Assembly: GCA_947167635.1 (NCBI GenBank)
Contig: CAMVIT010000022.1
Location: 1-44,103 of the forward strand
Direction of reading: 5' to 3'
Length of the DNA: 44,103 nucleotides
Origin: F23-D06 sp947167635
Lineage (GTDB): Bacteria; Bacteroidota; Bacteroidia; Bacteroidales; WCHB1-69
Of the stretch, positions 8,941-16,566 are shown one piece after another. The stretch's first letter is position 1. Each line of letters begins with the position of its first letter. Below the pieces are notes generated by a model. That model saw only the letters and a list, made by a program, of their open reading frames with translations, was not told the origin of the DNA and ran no database searches. The position numbers and the translations under genes were made by a program.

Positions 8941-10962
8941 ATGAGAAATGTAAAAGTACTCTTTCAATTATTGGTTTTATCTGCTTTGTTTGCGGTTATC
9001 TTTCCTACCGCCTCCGCCCAAGGCGAGTGGAAGTGGGCGAACTATTGGAGTGGAAGTGGAGGAGACCCCGTAGATTATTACAATCAAGTCGTTAATACCG
9101 CCTTCGACGAGTCTGGGAACATATATGTTTTTGGACAAATAGGGGGACATCCAACTATAAATGGGCAGTCGTTGCAGTTTACCAGCCATCCTTATGCGTT
9201 TAACATTGATAAACCAACAAGTATGCTGGCCAAATTTGACACCCTTGGCAATATGTTATGGTATAAGATAGTGAAATCCAGCGATCAATATTTTTATTGT
9301 CTTCCTCATTGGATGGAAGTGAAAGACAACAAAGTCTATATTTCAGGGAATTTGTCCTTGGAATATGTAGATTACAATGCTACCGTTAACAATGTCTGGC
9401 TATACTATTTTGACACATTGATTACTGGGTCGCAAGTCCACGAAATACCTGTGGAACAACGAAGACCACCATACAAGACAGGCCGATACACCTATTTTGC
9501 CACATTAGATTTGGATGGCACTCTACTTGACAATCATTTTGTGACAACATTGTCAAGAAGTATTTCAACAGGCGGGGTGCGGGCAGAATATGGGTTGTGC
9601 AATCCTGAGCTTGCGCTTGCTCCTTTTTACATAGACAGGGATGGCAACACTTATATATATACAAACTTCCGATATGAGGGGTACGAAAGCGACCCTTACA
9701 CTATAATAGTGGACGGGGATACAGGCAAGACGTATGATGTGTATTTGCCAGGAAACGTGCAATCATTAGATGGTAGTTTTTTTAACGGTATGATGTATAA
9801 ATTCTCACCAGACTGGGAACTGCTGTACGCCAAACCGATGGTGGAGCATACGGAAGGCATCGCCACCTCTTGGGAATTGTTGCACGACAGCATTAATCCT
9901 CATTTTAATTTTTATATACACGGCTTATCCGTTGATGAAAATGACAATATGTATGTTTCGGGTTATATGTCATTGGATCTTTCTGCTGGCTATGGAGACG
10001 ACTTGCACCAATATCCGGTTCTCTTATACTGGGACAGCACGAACTATTGCAGTATGCAGGATGTTACATCAGCGAATCGTACGGGCTTTATCGTTAAATA
10101 TGATACCAGCGGGACAGTGCAATGGTGCAATCAGACGTTCACCCGGGGGAATCATTATCAGGCTGCTTACGCTGCTTTTGCCGGATCCGTTGTGTCTGAC
10201 GGCTCTGTTTATGTCAATGGACAAGGAGAGGTGAGACAAGAAGAACAAAACGGACTTGTCTATTTTGACGATGAGAGCCACCCGTTGCAACGGTACCAAC
10301 AAAGTACGTCCAACCAGACATTTTTTGTCCGCTATGATGCCCAGACAGGCAATTATCTCAATCAGGGGGTCGCACCCTGTACCGATGCGATGTGTGGAAG
10401 AGTTCCTGCGGTCATAAACAACAGGGTGTTTGCTTATGCAAACCCTCTGATTGTCAAAAAGATATGTCAATGGACAAATAATGGTGAGTCTATAAATGCT
10501 ATTGATTTTAGCACTGCTTCAAGTAGTTTTAAAAATCCTTCAGTTTTAGCCAATAATCAAGGAAATCTTCTTTTTAGCTGTGGTGCAACTTCTTCTATTC
10601 TTTTTTCCAATAGTGTTTCTGCGAGTTGCCCTTCGGGGCAATCCGCTGCGGTTTTTGCCCTATATTCTGACCCGAGTTTTGCCGAACCGTATGTGGGAAT
10701 TTCCGAGTATGACGGGCCGAAGCCGGAGGTGCGGCTGTGGCCCAATCCCGCCACGGACAAAATCACCATCGAGAGTGAGGAGGAGTTTCCCATCGTCTCC
10801 GTCTCCGTGGCCGATATGCAGGGCACCATCCTCACCCTCCTCCCCGTGAACGACGTGCGCTGCACCCTCAACGTCCACAACCTCGCCCCCGGCACCTACA
10901 TCGCGCACGTGCAGACCAAGGCGGGGATTAGCGATGTGAAGTTTGTGGTGGTTAGGAATTAG
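8941..10962 (+). CDS. T9SS-secreted beta-propeller-like surface protein
   Basis: The 673-residue product begins with a signal peptide (MRNVKVLFQLLVLSALFAVI, cleaved near SAQG) and ends with a type IX sorting domain (VRLWPNPATDKITIES, then LAPGTYIAHV). The middle carries repeated units of the SBBP/propeller kind in which a DxxGNIYVFG, DRDGNTYIY or DENDNMYVSG strand recurs. It is the complete paralogue of the gene cut at the left edge and shares a 103-bp identical block with it just before the sorting domain. After base 10704 the sequence becomes much richer in G+C, so the sorting domain seems to have a different history from the passenger. No enzymatic motif is visible; a surface-exposed binding or structural role is inferred. 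Confidence 0.8.
   Translation: MRNVKVLFQLLVLSALFAVIFPTASAQGEWKWANYWSGSGGDPVDYYNQVVNTAFDESGNIYVFGQIGGHPTINGQSLQFTSHPYAFNIDKPTSMLAKFDTLGNMLWYKIVKSSDQYFYCLPHWMEVKDNKVYISGNLSLEYVDYNATVNNVWLYYFDTLITGSQVHEIPVEQRRPPYKTGRYTYFATLDLDGTLLDNHFVTTLSRSISTGGVRAEYGLCNPELALAPFYIDRDGNTYIYTNFRYEGYESDPYTIIVDGDTGKTYDVYLPGNVQSLDGSFFNGMMYKFSPDWELLYAKPMVEHTEGIATSWELLHDSINPHFNFYIHGLSVDENDNMYVSGYMSLDLSAGYGDDLHQYPVLLYWDSTNYCSMQDVTSANRTGFIVKYDTSGTVQWCNQTFTRGNHYQAAYAAFAGSVVSDGSVYVNGQGEVRQEEQNGLVYFDDESHPLQRYQQSTSNQTFFVRYDAQTGNYLNQGVAPCTDAMCGRVPAVINNRVFAYANPLIVKKICQWTNNGESINAIDFSTASSSFKNPSVLANNQGNLLFSCGATSSILFSNSVSASCPSGQSAAVFALYSDPSFAEPYVGISEYDGPKPEVRLWPNPATDKITIESEEEFPIVSVSVADMQGTILTLLPVNDVRCTLNVHNLAPGTYIAHVQTKAGISDVKFVVVRN
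10601..10703 (+). repeat. 103-bp block identical to 155-257
   Basis: This is the second copy of the hinge block described at 155. It ends at the point where the two paralogues and their base composition diverge. Confidence 0.9.
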
Positions 10963-11003
10963 CCGTTAGCCTTGAGCTACCAACAACTATTATCTATCAT
11001 CTA

Positions 11004-11801
11004 TCAACTCTTATTTGTCTGTTTCTCTGTCAGGTACCTCCAGTACCTTTTCGGCATATCCTGGAGTTGCTTGCGGGGGTTCATCCGCTCCTTGATGCAG
11101 ATGGCCTTGAAGTAGGTGCGCCACAGGTCCTGCAGCAGGTGGTCGTCGTCGCTCAGCACCTCGTCGTTCAGACGGCCGTCGGTGAGACTGAAGGCCACGG
11201 CAGACTCGTCGGCGAAGGTGACGCGCACGGGGTCTGCAGTTCCGTCATAATAGTACCCGTAGTGCCGCTTGGCGTCGTAGATGAGCCACGGCTGATCATT
11301 GAACCGGTCGGCGAAATAGTCGGTGATGAGCGGCAGCACGTTGTGGTCGGGCGAGATGACGGCCAGATAGGTGCCATCTTTGGCCTTTTGGAAACGGATG
11401 AACTGCTTCATCCGCAACTGCTCGTGCAGCACCTTGCGGGCGATGTTGGTCACGGCCAAGACATCCGGGTCGGCGAAGTTACGCTCAATGCTCTCACCTC
11501 CTTCCGGCTGCCGGAACACTTTGCAGATGTAGTGGAACAGCGCGTTGTTGAGTTCGGACAGCTCCGACAACCAGCTGATCATTAGCATCTTGACAGCCTC
11601 CTTTGACAGCCGCTTCTCCAACCCCTTCCACACGCGGCGGGCCTTCTCTTCGTCGGTCGGCACTTGATGCAGGTCGTCGCAGAAGAGCGGCACGGGGTCG
11701 CCGGCCGACAACAGCGCTTCCGGCCGCTCGTGCAGCTCAAAGGCCTCGAAGACTGCGGTGAGGAGGCCGTCAAGGGTGTTGTCGAAGGTGTAGTAGGTCA
11801 T
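11004..11801 (-). CDS. TIGR03915-type putative DNA metabolism protein
   Basis: The 265-residue protein matches the TIGR03915/DUF4130 family in pattern: an N-terminal YTFDNTLDGLLTAVFEAF, a central ARKVLHEQLRMKQFIRFQ, PDHNVLPLITDYFADRF, WLIYDAKRHYGYYY, and a C-terminal LWRTYFKAICIKERMNP. Members occur next to a radical-SAM protein of the TIGR03916 kind and often near a uracil-DNA-glycosylase-like domain. The pair is thought to act in DNA repair or modification, with no proven reaction that I know of. The partner radical-SAM gene lies at 12907-14229 on the same strand, but a toxin-antitoxin module sits between them. A -7 box (TATTTTTG) at 11907-11914 could start its mRNA. Confidence 0.75.
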   Translation of the reverse strand: MTYYTFDNTLDGLLTAVFEAFELHERPEALLSAGDPVPLFCDDLHQVPTDEEKARRVWKGLEKRLSKEAVKMLMISWLSELSELNNALFHYICKVFRQPEGGESIERNFADPDVLAVTNIARKVLHEQLRMKQFIRFQKAKDGTYLAVISPDHNVLPLITDYFADRFNDQPWLIYDAKRHYGYYYDGTADPVRVTFADESAVAFSLTDGRLNDEVLSDDDHLLQDLWRTYFKAICIKERMNPRKQLQDMPKRYWRYLTEKQTNKS

Positions 11802-11906
11802 TTCTTAATGGTTATGGGTTGTTGAAGGTTAGGGTTCAATGTTCAAAGGTCAATGGTCGAATTATCTATAAATTGATTTTATTAAACAGTATTTTATAAA
11901 ACAGCA

Positions 11907-11914
11907 CAAAAATA
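11907..11914 (-). promoter_or_regulatory. -7 box upstream of the TIGR03915-type gene
   Basis: On the minus strand TATTTTTG fits TAnnTTTG exactly and lies about 105 bases before the start codon at 11801. A second perfect box (TATATTTG, 12158-12165) lies further upstream, so the gene may have a long and a short leader. Confidence 0.45.
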
Positions 11915-11949
11915 TAAAATTCCGTTTAATAAAAGTGAGATGAGGTCTT

Positions 11950-12110
11950 TTTTTTATGCTGCACAAATCTGTGCTGATAATATTGCGTGTCTCCGACACG
12001 AGGAGGGGCGTTGGACAGAACATGAGCATGGACATTATCCGGCGTGATGGTTGGCCATTGCGGATGTCGCCCTGTGCTGGATGCACAGGACAATTGAGCG
12101 AAGTGGCTAT
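11950..12110. other. Hairpin-rich non-coding stretch, possible dispersed element
   Basis: The 396-base gap 11802-12197 contains no convincing gene. It holds three perfect hairpins within ~130 bases: GCACA-AATC-TGTGC (around 11962), CGTGTC-TCC-GACACG (around 11985) and CCTGTGC-TGGAT-GCACAGG (around 12071). The wording of this stretch, including GGATGCACAGGACAATTGAG, reminds me of intergenic sequence repeated in other Bacteroidales genomes, but I cannot verify this. The part next to the gene (11820-11870) is low-complexity GGTTCAAAGGTCAATGG-like spacer. A perfect -7 box at 12158-12165 on the minus strand would transcribe through it. Confidence 0.4.
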
Positions 12111-12157
12111 TGCTTTTTAAATTTCACTTTCAAATGAAGTTTGATTAATTTCGGGCA

Positions 12158-12165
12158 CAAATATA
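12158..12165 (-). promoter_or_regulatory. -7 box reading into the hairpin-rich gap
   Basis: TATATTTG on the minus strand matches TAnnTTTG. It lies downstream of the hepT stop codon and points towards the gene at 11801, which would give a leader of about 350 bases containing the three hairpins. Confidence 0.35.
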
Positions 12166-12197
12166 CTATAATTACTGCCTAATTAAATTTTTTCTTT

Positions 12198-12554
12198 TCA
12201 CTTATCCCAATCGGTCTCCTCCAAATATCGGGAAATCTGTTCTTTTAGTTCAACAAGACTCTTCGTAGCGACCTCCCAAACTACTATGTCATCAATTTGG
12301 AAATACTCATGGACTATGTAATTGCGCATACCTTTTACCTTTTTCCATGGAGTGTTCGGGTGCGCTTCCTGAAACTCAGTGGTGAGCATGTTGGCTGCTT
12401 CGCCAATTATCTCAATATTCTTAACCACAGCATAATACATCATATCATCATCCACAAGATCCTGATATGTCTTGTCTGTTATATAACGGTTCACCCGTTC
12501 TATGGCCGCAAGAATATGTTCCAGTCTTTCCTTGTCTCTACGCGGTTCTCTCAT
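12198..12554 (-). CDS. hepT: HepT-like HEPN toxin
   Basis: This 118-residue helical protein belongs to the DUF86/HepT family of HEPN ribonucleases. The catalytic R-x4-H-x-Y motif is present as RNYIVHEY (Arg77, His82, Tyr84). In the studied MntA-HepT systems the HEPN protein cleaves RNA, and the MNT antitoxin silences it by adding AMP to the motif tyrosine; that tyrosine is conserved here. Its start overlaps the end of the MNT gene by 17 bases, the usual arrangement. The module sits between the two members of the radical-SAM pair, which suggests it was inserted there. Confidence 0.85.
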   Translation of the reverse strand: MREPRRDKERLEHILAAIERVNRYITDKTYQDLVDDDMMYYAVVKNIEIIGEAANMLTTEFQEAHPNTPWKKVKGMRNYIVHEYFQIDDIVVWEVATKSLVELKEQISRYLEETDWDK

Positions 12555-12834
12555 AAACCAATTTTCTATCTTGTTCTACACTTTTTCGGGCAAAAGGGGC
12601 CAACGACCGCTCTGTCACTAAATCCACATTCCGGCCTAAAAGTTCCTTTAACTCCTCATACATACCGAAAAAATCCATTCCTACTGTCTGGGAGTGGTCC
12701 AAAACAATGAGAATATCCACATCGCTTTGGGATGTTTCCTCTCCGCGGGCGAAGGAACCAAACAGCCAAGCTTTCAAAACCGGTTTTGTCTTGAAGTACT
12801 CCGCTAACATGTTCGACATCATTTCAGTACTCAT
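12538..12834 (-). CDS. mntA: MntA-like nucleotidyltransferase antitoxin
   Basis: The 98-residue protein is a minimal nucleotidyltransferase with the signature GSFARG (residues 26-31) followed by SDVDILI (Asp38 and Asp40 as metal ligands). In characterised pairs such proteins AMPylate the HEPN toxin and block its RNase activity. It is the first gene of the module, overlaps hepT, and has its own perfect -7 box (TATCTTTG on the minus strand, 12858-12865), so the pair can be expressed apart from the radical-SAM gene upstream. Confidence 0.85.
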   Translation of the reverse strand: MSTEMMSNMLAEYFKTKPVLKAWLFGSFARGEETSQSDVDILIVLDHSQTVGMDFFGMYEELKELLGRNVDLVTERSLAPFARKSVEQDRKLVYERTA

Positions 12835-12857
12835 AATCAGAATGTTTTTTCAACCCG

Positions 12858-12865
12858 CAAAGATA
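12858..12865 (-). promoter_or_regulatory. -7 box of the mntA-hepT operon
   Basis: TATCTTTG on the minus strand is a perfect TAnnTTTG match 24 bases before the mntA start codon, in the short gap after the radical-SAM gene. Confidence 0.6.
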
Positions 12866-12906
12866 CAACTTTTTCCATATAACCGCAACCTCAGAAGTTT
12901 CAGGTT

Positions 12907-14229
12907 TCAGGGGAGTGTACTATCCCCTTTAGGAGGGTTGAGTGGGTCAAACTCCAACGACAGCTGCGCCTCCTTCGCGGCGAGTTTCTGTTCCGTCTTG
13001 GAAACGAGCAGCGGGCGCAGGCGTTCAGGACTCAGCTCGTTGATGCCGAGGAGGGGTTGCAGGTCGGAGGCGCCGAGCTCGTGGCAGGTGATGAAGTATT
13101 TGGCCTTTTTCATCACCACCCCCATCTTCTTGAGGTCGAAGGTGGTGAGGCGGTTGAAGCGGCGGGAGTTGACGATGAGCCACGCTGACTTGGTGCCGAG
13201 ACCGGGCACGCGCAGCAGCATCTCGTAATCGGCCGTGTTGATGTCCACAGGGAATGCCTCGGGGTGGCGCAGCGCCCACGCCAATTTCGGATCCACCTCC
13301 AAGTCGAGGTTCGGGTGCAGGTCATCGACGATTTCTTCCACTTTGAAATGGTAGAAGCGTAACAGCCAATCGGCCTGATAGAGGCGGTTCTCGCGCACGA
13401 GCGGCGGCTGCTTGAGCACGGGCAGGCGCGAGTCGAAGGTGTTGACGCTCACGTAGCCGGAGTAATAGACGCGGCGCATCGAGGGCTGGCCGTAGAGCAG
13501 CGACGACATCGTGAGGATCTCGCGGTCGGAGTCCTGGGTGGCGCCCACGATCATCTGGGTGGATTGCCCGGCGGGCACGAAGCGCGGCGCGTGGCGCATC
13601 CGCTGCCGGTCCTCCTTGTTCTCAAGCACGCCCTGCTGGATGAGCTTCATCGGCTGGAAGACGCTCTGGTGGTCCTTCTCGGGCGCAAGCATCTTCAGAG
13701 ATTCTTCGCGAGGAATCTCGATGTTCACGCTCATACGGTCGGCGTAGCGCCCGGCCACGTTGAGTAGTTCCTGCGAAGCACCGGGGATGGCCTTCAGGTG
13801 GATGTAGCCGTTGAAACGATGCACTAACCGCAGGTCGCGCACGATGGCGGTGAGCCGCTCCATCGTGTAGTCGGGATTGCGCACCACACCGCTGGAAAGG
13901 AACAGCCCCTCAATGTAGTTGCGGCGGTAGAACTCCATTGTAATCTCCTCCAACTCGCTGACACTGAGCGTGGCGCGCTTGATGTCATTGGAGCGTCGAT
14001 TCACGCAGTAAGCGCAATCGTACATGCAGTGATTGGTGAGCATCACCTTCAGCAGCGAGATGCAGCGGCCGTCGTCGGCAAACGAGTGGCAGATGCCCAC
14101 GCCGCCCACGGTGTTGCCCACCATCCCCTTCTTGCCGCTGCGCACAGTGCCGCTCGACGAACACGACACGTCGTATTTCGCCGATTCCGCCAGGATGCGC
14201 AGCTTCTCCAATGTTTTCTCCGCCAGCAT
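12907..14229 (-). CDS. Radical-SAM protein with helix-hairpin-helix (TIGR03916 type)
   Basis: The 440-residue protein has the radical-SAM cluster motif C-x3-C-x2-C as CMYDCAYC (Cys68, Cys72, Cys75), a Gly-rich region before it (NTVGGVGICHSFADDGRC), and a helix-hairpin-helix DNA-binding motif near residue 340 (LLRVPGLGTKSAWLIV). It matches the family of putative DNA modification or repair radical-SAM proteins that pair with TIGR03915 proteins. It should bind a [4Fe-4S] cluster, cleave S-adenosylmethionine and act on DNA; the substrate is unknown. The TIGR03915 partner lies at 11004-11801, separated by mntA-hepT. A perfect -7 box (TACCTTTG, 14303-14310) precedes it. Confidence 0.85.
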   Translation of the reverse strand: MLAEKTLEKLRILAESAKYDVSCSSSGTVRSGKKGMVGNTVGGVGICHSFADDGRCISLLKVMLTNHCMYDCAYCVNRRSNDIKRATLSVSELEEITMEFYRRNYIEGLFLSSGVVRNPDYTMERLTAIVRDLRLVHRFNGYIHLKAIPGASQELLNVAGRYADRMSVNIEIPREESLKMLAPEKDHQSVFQPMKLIQQGVLENKEDRQRMRHAPRFVPAGQSTQMIVGATQDSDREILTMSSLLYGQPSMRRVYYSGYVSVNTFDSRLPVLKQPPLVRENRLYQADWLLRFYHFKVEEIVDDLHPNLDLEVDPKLAWALRHPEAFPVDINTADYEMLLRVPGLGTKSAWLIVNSRRFNRLTTFDLKKMGVVMKKAKYFITCHELGASDLQPLLGINELSPERLRPLLVSKTEQKLAAKEAQLSLEFDPLNPPKGDSTLP

Positions 14230-14302
14230 TCAGGTACTGTTTTTGCTATTTTTCTGACTGTAAAGGTTATTTGGTTTATCCCTTCGGGAACGAAGGCAAG
14301 CG

Positions 14303-14310
14303 CAAAGGTA
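14303..14310 (-). promoter_or_regulatory. -7 box of the radical-SAM gene
   Basis: TACCTTTG on the minus strand fits TAnnTTTG. It lies about 75 bases before the start codon at 14229, in the divergent region shared with the DUF3667 gene. Confidence 0.5.
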
Positions 14311-14355
14311 CATTTTTTAGGATTACAAAACTGCTTTAACTTGGTGATTTTTTCC

Positions 14356-14363
14356 TATTTTTG
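14356..14363 (+). promoter_or_regulatory. -7 box of the DUF3667 gene
   Basis: TATTTTTG matches TAnnTTTG exactly and lies 10 bases before the ATG at 14374. The leader would be very short, or the mRNA leaderless. This supports starting the protein at 14374 rather than at an upstream in-frame codon. Confidence 0.5.
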
Positions 14364-14373
14364 CGCCCTCGAT

Positions 14374-15288
14374 ATGAAAAAGAAACTAAACCTGAAAGAG
14401 AAAATCCAACACTTCCGCGCTTGGCGGAAACGTCCCCGTGAGGTCGCCCCAATGTCAACGGCAGAGCACGAGTGTCTGAACTGTCACGACCATTATGTCG
14501 GCAATTACTGTCCCCGTTGCGGGCAGGCAGCGAGCACCAGTCGCTTTTCCATGAAGGTGGCAGCGGAGAATTTTGCGGAAGCCTATGGGATGGGCGAGCG
14601 CGGGATGTTCCGCACCATACTTGATCTCATCTTGCGCCCGGGCCACCTGATCCTTGATTTCCTCCGCGGCAAGAGAGCCTCCTATTTTGCCCCCTTCAAA
14701 ATGTATTTCCTGCTCGCGGCGGTCTCCCTCCTCGTGACACACGGGCTGAATATCACCGGGCAACCGCTCCACGATGACTCCGAAGCCACTGTTGAAGAGG
14801 TGAAGAAGGGCGAGGATACGAATAAAACAGCCGAAACAACCAGTTCTTTTGAAAAGGATTATCCTCAGGCATCACGAAGTCATGCTATCATACGCGGAGC
14901 TATGGACAAGATGGAACGTTTTGCGGAAAAATACCCCAGTATTAACATCTTGCTGCTGCTGATGTTGATTTCCGGCAACCTCTACCTTTTTTTCCGTCAC
15001 AGTCCGAACATCCCCGATCTGCGTTATCCCGAGCTCTTTATTTCGTTGGTCTATATCGCCAACATGTACACGGTCTATTCCATTGTGTTCGATTTCTTCA
15101 GCCTGACAAAACTGGCGTCGCTTTCCATATTCCTCACAATCATCCCGCTCAAACAGATGAGTGGCTACAGCTGGTGGCGCACCATCCTGAAAACCGTCGT
15201 GGCCTTCACCATTATGTTTGTGCTGCTCATCGTGCTCATCGTGTTGGCGGTGCTTGGCGTCAGACTATTTGTGAAATATCACGGGTGA
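14374..15288 (+). CDS. DUF3667 membrane protein with zinc ribbon
   Basis: The 304-residue protein carries an N-terminal zinc ribbon (CLNCHDHYVGNYCPRCGQ, two CxxC pairs), then an amphipathic segment (GMGERGMFRTILDLILRPG) and about five hydrophobic segments, the last being ILKTVVAFTIMFVLLIVLIV. This is the layout of DUF3667 proteins, common in Bacteroidetes and of unknown function. The open frame extends upstream to 14029, but that part is antisense to the radical-SAM gene, and the promoter box at 14356 lies after it, so the start at 14374 is preferred. Confidence 0.8.
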   Translation: MKKKLNLKEKIQHFRAWRKRPREVAPMSTAEHECLNCHDHYVGNYCPRCGQAASTSRFSMKVAAENFAEAYGMGERGMFRTILDLILRPGHLILDFLRGKRASYFAPFKMYFLLAAVSLLVTHGLNITGQPLHDDSEATVEEVKKGEDTNKTAETTSSFEKDYPQASRSHAIIRGAMDKMERFAEKYPSINILLLLMLISGNLYLFFRHSPNIPDLRYPELFISLVYIANMYTVYSIVFDFFSLTKLASLSIFLTIIPLKQMSGYSWWRTILKTVVAFTIMFVLLIVLIVLAVLGVRLFVKYHG

Positions 15289-15325
15289 TGAATATTTATC
15301 TCTGTCGTTATATCCGGAAGAGCCG

Positions 15326-16513
15326 TTAATGTTCGTGTTGTCCATCTTGTTTCCCCAACAGCCATTCCACACTGAAGTTGTAGAACACCATCGAGTAGTT
15401 CGCATCGTTGTTGCAGGCCTCCTCCACATAGAGGCCGATGGTGCCGTCGGGGAGCTGACACAATGAGGAGTAGGCCGACGAGTAGGGAACAATGGTGCGA
15501 TGGAGGGGCCAGGTTTCCCCTTCGTCGAAGCTGACAAAGACAGTGACGTCTTTGCGCTCTTTGCCGTAGGGCAGCGAATGCAGCAGCAGAGTCCTGCCAT
15601 CGGGGGCAGTACAGCGAAGGATGTCTCCATTGCAGGCCGGTGCCTCCAACTCGGGCCACACGGTGGTGGTGTCGCGCCAAGTGATGCCGCCGTCCTCTGA
15701 AATGTTGTATAATCGGTGGCCTTCGGCGCGAATGCTCATCAAGATGCGTCCGTCAGAGAGTTCCACCACTTTCGCCTCGTCACCCTTGGTCGATGCCTTC
15801 TGTGAACACTGCCACGTTTCGCCGTCGTCATCGGAGTAGAAGACGTAGTTGCAGGCCATCCAGAGGGAGTCCTCGCGCACAGCGGCCACGAACATCAGGC
15901 GCCCCGTGGAGGTGCGCAGGCCCGCGCCTGAGGCAAAGAACGATGACCACCAGCTTCGGTGTTCCGGGATCACACAGTCGGGACCGAGGATGAAGTGGGT
16001 GATATCCTTCGGCTCGCTCCAAGTGCGACCGTTGTCGCGACTGCGGCAGAGGTAGGTGCGCAGCGGGTTGCCGGGCCGCGATTGCCAGAAGCCCACACCG
16101 CCGACAAAAACGGCAATGAGTCCGCCCTCCTCGTTGGTGCGCACCAGGGCACAGTCACCGAAGCCACGCCCCACGCCCGCGCCTTCGGCCAAGGTCAGCG
16201 GCGTGCTCCACGTGCGCCCGCCATCTGTGCTGCGGTTGATGAGGATGTCAATGTCCTCCGGCAGATCGCGGTCGTTGTATTTGCGCTTGTCGGTGGCCAC
16301 CACGAGCGAGCCGTCGCCCGCCGTGACGATGGCCGGGATGCGGTAGTTTTTGGAATGGTGGTCGCCAGGACGGTAGAGCACGACGCGTCTATAGACATCC
16401 TTCGGCTTCGCGAGCGTAGTCCAGCAGGTGTCGCCGGCATCCTGTTCCGCAAATTGCGCGAAAAGCGGAAGAGACGCCAGAAGGAAGAATGCCACCAAGG
16501 GATATTTCAGCAT
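15326..16513 (-). CDS. Secreted exo-alpha-sialidase (GH33-like)
   Basis: The 395-residue protein starts with a signal peptide (MLKYPLVAFFLLASLPLFAQ). It shows the sialidase RIP motif (YRIPAIV, arginine of the substrate-binding triad) followed by five Asp-box motifs of the SxDxGxTW kind: STDGGRTW, SRDNGRTW, SDDDGETW, SEDGGITW, and FDEGETW near the end. This is the six-bladed propeller of GH33 sialidases, which release terminal sialic acids from host glycans. The length fits a single catalytic domain. With the GH89 enzyme at 41070 it indicates use of mucin-type or other host glycans. It has its own promoter box and a palindrome over the probable transcription start. Confidence 0.85.
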   Translation of the reverse strand: MLKYPLVAFFLLASLPLFAQFAEQDAGDTCWTTLAKPKDVYRRVVLYRPGDHHSKNYRIPAIVTAGDGSLVVATDKRKYNDRDLPEDIDILINRSTDGGRTWSTPLTLAEGAGVGRGFGDCALVRTNEEGGLIAVFVGGVGFWQSRPGNPLRTYLCRSRDNGRTWSEPKDITHFILGPDCVIPEHRSWWSSFFASGAGLRTSTGRLMFVAAVREDSLWMACNYVFYSDDDGETWQCSQKASTKGDEAKVVELSDGRILMSIRAEGHRLYNISEDGGITWRDTTTVWPELEAPACNGDILRCTAPDGRTLLLHSLPYGKERKDVTVFVSFDEGETWPLHRTIVPYSSAYSSLCQLPDGTIGLYVEEACNNDANYSMVFYNFSVEWLLGKQDGQHEH

Positions 16514-16516
16514 ATT

Positions 16517-16536
16517 GTCTCGTTTTAGAATGAGAC
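16517..16536 (-). promoter_or_regulatory. Palindrome over the sialidase transcription start
   Basis: GTCTCGTT and AATGAGAC form an eight-base inverted repeat (one G-T pair) around TTAG. It lies between the -7 box (16539-16546) and the start codon at 16513, three bases from the ATG. It could be an operator or a hairpin near the translation start. Confidence 0.4.
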
Positions 16537-16538
16537 GG

Positions 16539-16546
16539 CAAAGGTA
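16539..16546 (-). promoter_or_regulatory. -7 box of the sialidase gene
   Basis: TACCTTTG on the minus strand is a perfect TAnnTTTG match 25 bases before the sialidase start codon. Confidence 0.55.
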
Positions 16547-16566
16547 TAAATTTTCTGAAAGAACAC

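Noticed and set aside
11862..12086. Minus-strand frame of 74 codons in the hairpin-rich gap
   Set aside because: It has no recognisable domain or start signal and spans the hairpins. It is better explained as non-coding or repeat DNA.
14029..14373. N-terminal extension of the DUF3667 protein
   Set aside because: It overlaps the radical-SAM gene on the other strand and lies upstream of the promoter box. The family begins shortly before the zinc ribbon.
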